Positions 37,701 to 49,700 of a DNA stretch of 64,000 nt are shown piece after piece. The notes below the pieces were generated by a model, which saw only the letters and a list, made by a program, of their open reading frames with translations, was not told the origin of the DNA and did no database searches. The translations under genes were made by a program, and so were the position numbers. Origin of the DNA: Sipunculus nudus (Eukaryota; Annelida; Sipuncula; Golfingiida; Sipunculidae); contig CM049314.1 of the NCBI GenBank assembly GCA_026874595.1, positions 3,433,318 through 3,497,317 of the forward strand, read 5' to 3'. Every line of letters starts with the position of its first letter. Within the stretch, counting starts at the first letter, position 1.

Positions 37701-40700
37701 ACTCTGAGAAACCTCAGAAATTTATCCTTTTCTATGCTGCTCATACTTACCTACTGTTTGGCATGTTGAAAGCAATCTGCTGTTAGAAATGACCCCAAAT
37801 TCCTATATCAAATCACAAATTATATAACATTATGCTAAAGTGAATGTCAAAGAATGGAGTTCCTCACTAATTTTAAAATGAAATTGCATGGTGACTTTAA
37901 TAAACTGCTCAGCTGCAAAATCTTAAAATAAAAAAAAATGATATATCAACCAGCAGTTACCAAAAGAAAATTAAACATACACATTGAAAATTGCATGATT
38001 CTTCATTCTAACAAACTTGACAAAATGATTCATGATGAGATCGAAAGCTTTACAGGAAGAACTTTTTAATGATCTTTACATGCAAAGTACTTCATAGCAT
38101 TACGCATATATGTGACCTATACGTTTTGTAGTTCATCAGAAGATCTTGACCTTATGTTTTACACATTCTAAAGGAGGTTGTCTTTTTATTATTTACACGT
38201 ACCTCTACTTTGGAAGCTAGTAATACACATGTAGGGGCCATCAACAAGGGATCAACACATTTCAGTGAATTTCTGAAATACAAATCGACAAAAATCATAC
38301 AATTACCACATGCTGCAGGAGTGTAAAAATTTAAATTAAATTTCTTTCAATAAGGTTCAACAGGAACCCCCTTTCATTGCAATAATATAAACCAATTTTT
38401 TAGCCAAAAAATAATCTTGTGGTTCTTTTGTCTACAGAGTGCATATGCAGCATCAATTAACACTTAATCTTTAACACCACCACTTCATTCTCAGTCTGTG
38501 TGTTTATATGTACAGGGGATGATACTCTGCTGCATGTCAGTCTTATTACACGGTGCCTGATGAACCATTTATTTATGATGAACCCAATCAATAAGTACTA
38601 TAGGAAATATTTACTGCAGGTTTCTATATAAGATTAGTAATACTGGTAACATACACTTTGGTGTTTGTGAATAAAGTGTTCACATATAAAAAGGAGATTT
38701 AACAATTAACTACACTTTAACACATAACAATTTTTTTTTTTTGCTGTTACTTTACTTCAGGAACAGCAAGTACCAAGTCTGGTAACACAAACAAAAAGAC
38801 CACTTTCTAAGTCAGCAATTACTAGTACTCTTATTTTCAACAGGTATTCAACTATAGCATTAATTTTAATTATATTCAACACATACTTTATTAACATTAA
38901 TCATGTATGAATACAAATTCAAAGATGATTGTTTTTTACCTTTAATGGCATGTTCTAATAAAAAATTACAAACCTGGCATAAAACCTTTTGAAGTAAACT
39001 GTGGCTGTTGCAATGACCTGTTGTCTAAACTTGAGCTGTTCACCTAATGTCTGTATAACTGGAATATTAATAATTTATTTACACATATGGATGTATACAC
39101 AACAACATAGTGCTCAACAGATGATCCTACATAATTCAGTTACATTATAGAAACAGCTTGTGAAGATATACAGAATATGGAATACAATGCAGAGTAAAAC
39201 CTAGCTATAATTACCACAGAAGCATAACATAAGCAGCACAAAAGTGCATAATATGCCTGTTGTAATATGCTTTAAAGATGAGTAAAAGGTCAATTTTTGT
39301 TAAGTATTGAATTCAAGTGAGATATTTTTTTTGGTGGTAAACATTTATATAAAGTTTCATAAAAATCTACTTAATTCCTGCCAAGTTATTGCAGCCACAC
39401 CAGAAACAAGTCTGGTGACCCCTGACCATATCAAATATATGCTGATATGCCCACAATCAAACTCAAGCAAGATATTTTATTGAACAAGGCCTACATGCCT
39501 AGTGCGAACCTGTGCATTGGGGATACACCAGGTATAATGCTTCAATGCTGGACCATTACTTCTCATGTATATGAACAATGCAAGTACTAAACATTTTGAA
39601 TAAGAAACAATTACACAAACATCACTGCTAAAATTCTGGCATGGGTGCATACAACACATCTAGGGACCCATGGGTCTCAACGCTCAGTTTCTACAGGTTT
39701 CCTAACTTTGGGCAAGTAAGCCATGTGTGAGCGTTGGAAAGTTCAGGATGAAAAGTTGGTCATTATTAAAGCCTGTCTGTCTATCCAAAGCAGAATTATC
39801 ATCCATAAACTAATTTGTGAATGGATGGGCTATGTGACCTTGACCTTTGAACTATGACCCAAAAATCAAACAGAATCTCCCCTAGTGGCAGGTTAGCAAT
39901 ATCTTGAAGATGGAAGGTTTGCGATGAAAAGTTTGGCTTCAAATGCATACAAATTCCTTTTAAAGAAATGGGTCCTGTGACCTTGACCTTTGACTGTTGG
40001 ATCCCAAAATCAACATGGTTCTTACTTTAGTGGTGGGCCAATTATAAGTTAAGTTTGAAACCAGTATATCAAACTTAACTGGAATTATCATCTGGAAACT
40101 AATTTGTGTGGATGGACGGATTGACAGACAGACAGACATACAAAAAGACAGACTGACAGACAGGGTGATTAGCATAGGGCATCCACTTGTGATCAATAAA
40201 CACTCCAGGTTTTGAGACACCAGATGTAATGACAGCTGAGAAACTGACATGATTGTTGTCATTTTATAGTAAATAAATAGAAAAATATTTGTTAAAATAG
40301 GAAAACCACCACAATTCAGGAACTGACAAAACTAGTCATGGTCAATATTCAAGGCAAGATTCATGACAAACCATACATTAATTATTAAGATATTGGAGGT
40401 TTTGTATCAAATTTTTTATTATTCTGGGGGGTACTTTCAATCCCCATAGCTCGAAGGAAAAAGGTCGCAGTGACCTAATTTCAGGTTTCCAAGGAAATTT
40501 TTAATTGACCTCCCTGGATATTCTCTTAGAAGTTTCTTGCACCAGCTGTTATGATTGGTGCCCTGCTTACGGACGGCCGGACGTCCAGACGGACGAGGGA
40601 CAAAGCACCATTCCTATACCTCAGTTGACGTACAGTCAGCTGAGCTAAAAATGATTGTAGCTGGCACCACCAGTCTTGTATACAAAAAGGTTTCAGAGAT

Positions 40701-43700
40701 ATATACATATGCCCAAGTTCAGACTGATATATCAAACCCCTCCTGAGAAATAAGCAGGGACACACACTGTGCAAAAAATTATTGTAGGTGGCACCACCAG
40801 TCTTGTATACGACAAGTATACGATAATTAAAATACGATAGGTATAAATATGCCCAATTTCAGGATGATATATCAAATTCCTCTGTAGAAATAAGCAGGCA
40901 CAAAAATCACACACTGTGCAAATGTCATTGTAGGTGGTGACACCTGTCTTGTGAACGAGAAACCCATCAGACACATAGACAGGTCAAAATATTAGGCCAA
41001 TACATCAAACTTACCTTAAGTCTGATACATGGGGCTGACCACGCTTAGGTGAGAAAGGCAGTTGCCTCGAGTGAACTGTGACAAATTTGCTAGCTCAGGC
41101 TACTGCACTGAGTGAACTCATGACCTGCACCTGGCTAGACTGGGTGAACTTTTTACCTGTACCTGGCTGCACTGAGTGAACTCTTGACCTGTTGCCTAAT
41201 CTGATACAGTTGGCAGTCTGCCAAAGCTATAAACAGATTGGCTCCACATGCAGCCCTGAGGGGAATGACACCAATGAGGTGATCACATGGTGCCAATGAG
41301 GTGTTCACATGTCACCCATGAGGGGATCACATGCCTTGTGCTTGGCTGCACTGACTAAACTCTTGATCTATTGCCAAATCTGAAACAGCTGGCAGTTTCT
41401 TAACCTATGTAAATATACAGACACAATCTTGGCCTGTTAGCAAATCTGTTTATACATACTGAAAGACTTTGGCTAAAATGCTTTTTTTTCAAGCTGAAAT
41501 ATTCATAAACTTTTTATCAAAATATCTAGAAAAATAAAAGATTCAGTTCTTTCATTGTTAAAGGTCCAATAATTCTGCCAAAAATCATTCAAGTAAACTT
41601 GAACAAAGGCCACCTAAGAATAATTTTTGTGCCATGTAACAGAAGTTATAATTGAAACAATAATTTTGTAGAAGAACAGTTTTGCTTTCCTCAGTTTGGG
41701 TTCGTCATAATAATGGCCATAAGACCAACTTAAGTTTTTCTGATATTATTGAAAGAACCATGTCCTACGATAATTTTTTTGAAAAATTGAATGATTCAAC
41801 TTAACAGTTTCATCATAAACATTTTAAGCTGAAAGAGGCTAAAATTATGAGGTTTTTGCCCATAAAAAAACAGGTCAATGTAGGTGGCACATCAAAATCT
41901 GCAACTTCAAATATGAGTCATGTGACCAACATTTGCACAATACTTGGTAATGCTAGCTTCTGTCATTTCTGAAATTCTGAGATAACTATGTCAGTATGCT
42001 TACTTTGCCAAATGACCGTTCAAACTCATTTTACTCCACTAAAATTCATCAAATGCAAACATTTGAACAAACTTTGAGAGTGCTTGCCTCTGGAATCATT
42101 TATGTAAAATATTGAACAATTTGGCTGGACCGTTTACAAGAAGACTTTTAAAGGTTTTTCAGCTTTTCCCCTATAAAATCTAAGTAAATGCAGATAGCAA
42201 AAAACATAAGCTGAATCCCACAACATTTGATATGTGACAGATAGTTGCATAAAATCTGGGGATGGTAGCTCCTGCAATTCCTGAGAAATTATGGGTTGAT
42301 ATACAGATGACCAATGATGCCACAGGTGGCGCCACCAATACCTTAATTTCATATATGACTCATGTGACCAACACTGGCATAAAGTTTGGTGATGATAGCT
42401 CTGGCCGTTTCTGAGATAGTCATTTTAGTATGCTTTATTGGACAGATTACTAGGTTCAAATTTCTGTAAATTCTGCCAAAATTCACCGAACTTGAATTAT
42501 TTGAACAAACTTGAGAGAGATGGTATAAAAGATTATTTCTGTGAAATATTGAACAAATTGGCTTGACCATTTCAGAGGAGAAGATTTTTAAAGGTTTTTT
42601 AGCTTTTTCTCTATAAAATCTAAGAAAATGCAGATTTTTTTCAGATGGCTAATTTTTTGCATTAAATTTCATGATGCTTGCTCCAGTCGTTTTCGAAATA
42701 GTATGGGTTAACATATACCTGTGATTGTAAACATTGCCTGGCATAAGAGGAATAAAATCATAAATCTACATTTTTTAAAAGTTTTTAAAAAACAATCTTG
42801 TCAATATTAACCAAAGATAACCTGAAATCTAAATGTCTGGAGGCATGATGTAACGGATGCTGATAAACTGGTGCCAGGCTAGATGTATCTGCTTCACACA
42901 GCTAACATTTATGGTAAAATGACTCAATTCAATCTTTTTAATTCAGCCAAAATTCATTCTTTGGAACCATAAAAGACAATTATTATAAGAATTACTCAGG
43001 GGATTAGTCCTGTAAAATATTAAACAAATTGGCCTCAGTGACATCAGTCAAAAAACGTTTTGCAGGGATATAACTCATATGGGAAAATACAGCAAAATGG
43101 CTAAGTTAAGCTTCCCATAACTCAGCCAAAATTTACTGAACCAAAACCATTTGAACAATATTATATTATCAACATCGAAGGATAATTTATGTGTGAGATT
43201 TAAGAATTTGCCCGAGTGGTTTTTGAGAAAAGTTTTTTGTAGCCACTGAGCTAAAATGGGCTGTTATGGCATATGACTAAATTCTGCTTCCCATAACTCA
43301 GCCAAAAGTCACTGAACTGAGACCATTTGAACAAACTTCTGAAAGCAATACCCTAGGATCATTTCTCTATGATATTAAACAATTTGGCCATATGGTTTCA
43401 GAGAAGAAAGTTTTTGTAGCAGTCATTATGATACGGGCACTGATGACCCCCGTACAAAAAAGGCTGATGCAGGTGGTGCCACCAATACCTCAATTTCAGA
43501 TATGACTCATGTGACCAACATTGGCATAAAATTTGGTGATGATAGCTCCAGCCATTTCTGAGATTGTAATTGTATCCGCCAAAACAGAGTTTTGCGGATA
43601 CTATGTTTTAAGCTGCACGCCGCCGCCGCCTAGGTTTCCGGAGAACTCCTCCGTAACCGCTGGGCGGAATTTTACGAAACCCGGGATTATGTTCGGTCAC

Positions 43701-46700
43701 ATGTGAACTGCTGCGCCCCGATTTTGTTTTGACCTCTGACCTTTCCTCTGCGCTCTGCGTCCGTTTGTGCGTCTGTTTCCACACATAAACCCACATATCT
43801 CGGGAACCGTTTGACGGATCAGGAAAATTTTTTTGCACAAATGTAGCCCTTGGAGAGCTTTATAACATACACAAAAATGGTGGCGCCACCTGCAACCATG
43901 TTTGCACAGTGTCCATCTGTTCGTCTGCCTTGGGTTAAAATCACTCATATCTCTGCAGTGACTTGACTAATTCACCTGAAATTTGGCATGCGTATACATC
44001 CTGGATAGCTTTTCTGATTTTGTGACAGGTGGCGCCACCTACATTCACGTTTACGCTGCAGACATCCAAGCTCATATCTCAGGAACCGTTTGACCGATCA
44101 GGAAAATTTTTTTGCACAAATGTAGCCCTTGGAGAGCTTTATAACATACACAAAAAATGGTGGCGCCACCTGCAACCATGTTTGCACAGTGTCCATCTGT
44201 TTGTCTGCCTTGGGTTAAAATCACTCATATCTCTGCAGTGACTTGACTAATTCACCTGAAATTTGGCATGCGTATACATCCTGGATAGCTTTTCTGATTT
44301 TGTGACAGGTGGCGCCACCTACATTCACGTTTACGCTGCAGACATCCAAGCTCATATCTCGGGAACCGTTTGACCGATCAGGAAAATTTTTTTGCACAAA
44401 TGTAGCCCTTGGAGAGCTTTATAACATACACAAAAAATGGTGGCGCCACCTGCAACCATGTTTGCACAGTGTCAATCTGTTTGTCTGCCTTGGGTTAAAA
44501 TCACTCATATCTCTGCAGTGACTTGACTAATTCACCTGAAATTCGGCATGCGTATACATCCTGGATAGCTTTTCTGATTTTATGACAGGTGGCGCCACCT
44601 ACATTCACGTTTACGCTGCAGACATCCAAGCTCATATCTTGGGAACAGTTTGACCGATCAGGAAAATTCTTTTGCACAAATGTAGCCCTTGGAGAGCTTT
44701 ATAACATACGCAAAACTGGTGGCGCCACCTACAGCCATTTTTGCACAGCTCCTGTCTGTTTGTCTGCCATGGGATAAAATCACTCATATCTCAGCAGTGG
44801 TTTGACATATCTGGCTAAAATTTTGCAGGTTTATACATCCCCGACAGATCTCTTGATTTTATGACAGGGGGAGCCACCTGCATTCTAGTTTATGCAGCAG
44901 ACATCCGAGCTCATATCTTGGGAACTGTTTGACCGATTGGGCCAAAGTTTTGCATGTGTATAGTTCTCACATAGCTCTTTATCATACGCAAAACTGGTGC
45001 CGTCACCTGCAACCATTTTTGCTCAGCGTCCATCTGATTGTCTGCCTTGGGCTAAAATCACTCATATACATGTAGTGGTTTGACTTATCTGCCTTAAATT
45101 TTGCATATGTATACAACTGGGACGGCTTTCTGGATTTTGTGGTAGGGGGGGCAACCTTCATACACAATTTGGCTGCAGACATCCATGCTAATATGCAACA
45201 CTTCACTCTATTTCCCCTTGCCACTTAATCCATGCCTCACTTCACCCGTTCCACTCTGATTTAGGCAGATACACATAGTCGCTTGTCGACTACCCGTATT
45301 CTAGTTTTAGTATGCTTTTTTGGACAGATGACTAAGTTCAACTTCCTGTAACTTGGCCAAAAATCACCGAACTTAAACCATTCGAACAGACTTGAGAGAG
45401 ATTGTTCCAGGAATCATTTCTGTGAAACATTGGACAATTTGGCTGCACAGTTTGGGATAAGAAGATTTTTAAAGCTTTTTTAGCTTTTTCACTATAAAAT
45501 CTAAGAAAATGCAATTAGTCAAAACATAAGCAAAATCCGATAGAGTTTTTTAGAAGACTAATTTTTTGCATAAAATTTCGTGATGCTTACTCTTGCCATT
45601 TGCAAGATAGTATAGGTTAATGTACAGACAACTTAGACGGACGACGCCACATCATCGCATAAGCTCACAGGTTCGCTAAAAATATAAGCATTAAATTTCA
45701 TGAAAAAAAAAATCAATTTCAGGATTATCAGCTACAACAGCACCACCAAAGGCCAATGGGCAGATGTGCATAAGGCCAGATCAACCCTGGCTGTACCATT
45801 AACTGATAAACAAACTTTTTTACCTCCAAAAACACTGGGGAATTGGTTGGTGATAAGTAGTTCCCGAGACATTGCCGAATGTACTGACAATAGTGGAATG
45901 ATAAAAATTTTTATATCATTACCAAGATAAAAAAGACTGATATCATCCCAAAACTGAGATATTCTGTACTTACAATTGGCAAAGAAGATCATTATTTTCT
46001 GATATGTTTCTTCTGTCAGGAGTTTTAGGTCACTCTGTCTCTCCCTTAACAGGTCCTGTCTGTCCAGGAGCCACTGATGACTGTAAAATAAAACACATGA
46101 GAACCATTACTATCTTCTGTCATGAGTTTTAGGTCACTTTGTCTCTCCCTCAACAGGTCCTGTCTGTATAGGAGCCACTGATGACTGTAAAACAAAACAC
46201 ATGAGAACCATTTCTATCTTCTGTCAGGAGTTTTAGGTCACTCTGTCTCTCCCTCAACAGGTCCTGTCTGTCCAGGAGCCACTGATGACTGTAAAACAAA
46301 ACACATGATAACCATTACCATCTTCTGTCAGGAGTTTTAGGTCACTCTGTCTCTCCCTTAACAGGTCCTGTCTGTCCAGGAGCCACTGATGACTGTAAAA
46401 TAAAACACATGAGAACCATTACTATCTTCTGTCAGGAGTTTTAGGTCACTCTGTCTCTCCCTCAACAGGTCCTGTCTGTCCAGGAGCCACTGATGACTGT
46501 ACAACAAAACACATGATAACCATTACTATCTTCTGTCATGAGTTTTAGGTCACTTTGTCTCTCCCTCAACAGGTCCTGTCTGTCTAGGAGCCACTGATGA
46601 CTGTAAAACAAAACACATGAGAACCATTTCTATCTTCTGTCAGGAGTTTTAGGTCACTCTGTCTCTCCCTCAACAGGTCCTGTCTGTCCAGGAGCCACTG

Positions 46701-49700
46701 ATGACTGTAAAACAAAACACATGATAACCATTACCATCTTCTGTCAGGAGTTTTAGGTCACTCTGTCTTTCCCTCAACAGGTCCTGTCTGTCCAGGAGCC
46801 ACTGATGACTGTAAAACCAAAACATGATAACCATTACTATCTTCTGTCAAGAGTTTTAGGTCACTCTGTCTACCCCTCAACAGGTCCTGTCTGTCCAGGA
46901 GCCACTGATGTCTGTAAAACAAAACACATGATAACCATTACCATCTTCTGTCAGGAGTTTTAGGTCACTCTGTCTCTCCCTTAACAGGTCCTGTCTGTCC
47001 AGGAGCCACTGATGACTGTAAAATAAAACACATGAGAACCATTACTATCTTCTGTCAGGAGTTTTAGGTCACTCTGTCTCTCCCTCAACAGGTCCTGTCT
47101 GTCCAGGAGCCACTGATGACTGTACAACAAAACACATGATAACCATTACTATCTTCTGTCATGAGTTTTAGGTCACTTTGTCTCTCCCTCAACAGGTCCT
47201 GTCTGTCTAGGAGCCACTGATGACTGTAAAACAAAACACATGAGAACCATTTCTATCTTCTGTCAGGAGTTTTAGGTCACTCTGTCTCTCCCTCAACAGG
47301 TCCTGTCTGTCCAGGAGCCACTGATGACTGTAAAACAAAACACATGATAACCATTACCATCTTCTGTCAGGAGTTTTAGGTCACTCTGTCTTTCCCTCAA
47401 CAGGTCCTGTCTGTCCAGGAGCCACTGATGACTGTAAAACCAAAACATGATAACCATTACTATCTTCTGTCAAGAGTTTTAGGTCACTCTGTCTCCCCCT
47501 CAACAGGTCCTGTCTGTCCAGGAGCCACTGATGTCTGTAAAACAAAACACATGATAACCATTACCATCTTCTGTCAGGAAATTAAGGTCACTCTGTCTCT
47601 CCCTCAACAAGTCCTGTCTGTCCAGGAGCCACTGATGTCTGTAAAACAAAACACATGATAACCATTACCATCTTCTGTCAGGAAATTAAGGTCACTCTGT
47701 CTCTCCCTCAACAGGTCCTGTCTGTCAAGGAGCCACTGATGACTGTAACACAAACACATGATATTTATAACCATTACCATGATGTAATAATTTATAATGC
47801 GTCATGATTTTCTCAACCTGATGGCCTGTGGCAAGGTAGAAAAATAATGATTTTTATTACTTTCATCATTAAAAGTTCAAATTTATTAAAAAGTAGTAAT
47901 GAAAATCTATAACCTAGTCAACCACTCTGCAATAAGAATATAATAACTCATGCACTTAAAGAGGTTGTATATTAATCCCCCCCCCCTAACTATCCAGAAT
48001 CACAGATCACTCGCTGATGTATACAAGGGAAGGTATAACATCCTTAGTCATAAATTGTCTTTAAACCTGTCACCTGATGATCAGGAACATTCACCCTAAT
48101 AAACAGCACCCCACATGCTGCAAGGCAGATAGCCCTGGCCCCACTGATCTTTTTTATCTACACTGTGAGAGAGCACTAGAAGAACATTTTAATGAACAAG
48201 AGAAATGCAAGTTAACAATAAAATTATTAAATGACCAGTGAAAAGTCATATTCATAATAAAAAAAAAGATGGTTAATTTTGTTGTTGATACTGGTCAGGG
48301 AACCGGACATAATTTATGCAGACTGAACATCAGGCACTTCCCATAGCAATACACAGTCAGACCAGTGTGAGTTATTGCACAGCACTAACCATCTGACCAA
48401 GAACTTTACTTTTGGTCTGGGGTAAGCCGGCCAAAGGTATTTCATTGATAATTTTCAGCAACTGCATCAGAGTTAGGAATTTTCTTGAATTCAGAGAATC
48501 TGCATCATCCAAGAAAATTACCAAATAATGTTCAGAATTGCTGAATGTTATCTAGGATTTATTGACTACAGTAGATAAACTGGAACATTTAAATTATTTT
48601 ATTGCTTTTATTATAGTCAATAAATACCAAATATTAACATGAATAAATTTACTTTAATCATTTTGCAGTCTGAGGTGAGTTTTATATTTTATGGAAGTGT
48701 ATTGAAAAAAAAACAGAATTACTCCCAAACATATAATCATGAAAATAGTGAAAAATATATTAAAAAATTTCTGTTTCTTGTATATTTGTCTTATCTTATT
48801 ATCATTACTCATAAGGAACTCAAATAAGTACCGTACTTCAAAATACTTAATTGTGCAATCCTTGAAAATCTGTTTATACTGATTCACATCACCTTATTTT
48901 TTGTCAAGTATACTCTGATATTCTCTGTTTGTATTATCATGAATATTTTGTCATCTGATGGATTACTTACAATAAATAAAAGAAACAAAATTAAGCCAGA
49001 ATGTTTATTTTTTTAGCTGTTATCTTTCTGTAAAGAATGCTTCTCCAAAATGGGCTAGTTTTCATACAATAGCTAAATCTGAGTGGAAACTGGAAATGGT
49101 ACAGACCTCTAGTTCTGGGACAGACATATTACAGATTTACAGTGTGTCTTGAGCTTCAGATACTTCATATCTTTATTCAATTAGAGAATGCATTTCATTT
49201 ATCTAGCAGATGGAACGCATACAAACAGTCTACATAGCATTTGTTCTGAGTACTTCTGGCCCTGTGTGTTGATAGCCTGTCCTAGTGAGTGGAAAACTCA
49301 AAACTGGTTACTGGCACATGAAATTGTTCTAGCCTGCAAGGTGCATGTACTACATTTCAGCTGGGTGGGCAGGGAAGCAAGGGTTAGCAGTGATGATATA
49401 ACACTTGCATGCACATAACCGCAATATATACAGCAATATCCAGGATCCTGGATACCGCCGCATAAAAAGCTTCAGAGTAAACATGAGAACTTAAAACCCT
49501 TGTCGAAAAAAATTGTGTATAATCAAATATTGCGTTTATGACAAGAAAACTTAAGTTATCTTAAGAAGATTAGTACTTTATTTGAATGACTAAGAAATTC
49601 AGCTAAATATTTTGTTTTTGTATGTAAACAAGACTTGCTTTCAAAACTTTGCGACCCAGGCGTTGGAAATTGTCTCAAAATCTGAAAAAGAACTGCGTGA

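Larger units (their letters stand above)
39485..45679 (+). mobile_element. Family P2, copy d (6.2 kb with two nested inserts)
   Basis: The 5' end CAAGGCCTACATGCC...GTGCGAACCTGTGC and the 3' end AAGCTCACAGGTTCGCTAA bear the inverted pair GCGAACCTGTG / CACAGGTTCGC. Tandem core units with GCAGGTGGCGCCACCAATAC-type boxes occur near 42326 and 43478. P1-X (39660-40648) and P3-2 (43571-45305) are inserted. It fills most of CCNC intron 2 and encodes no protein. Confidence 0.75.

Noticed and set aside
44029..44777. Three similar 62-70-codon frames in a row
   Set aside because: They are the same 280-bp repeat unit read three times; the frame does not continue between units.
47428..47658. 76-codon plus-strand frame
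   Set aside because: It is the antisense of the CCNC exon-2 array and repeats the same phrase with frame changes.
46081..47755. CRISPR-like array with regular spacing
   Set aside because: Spacers and repeats are both repeated, the genome is animal, and the units are clearly derived from CCNC exon 2.
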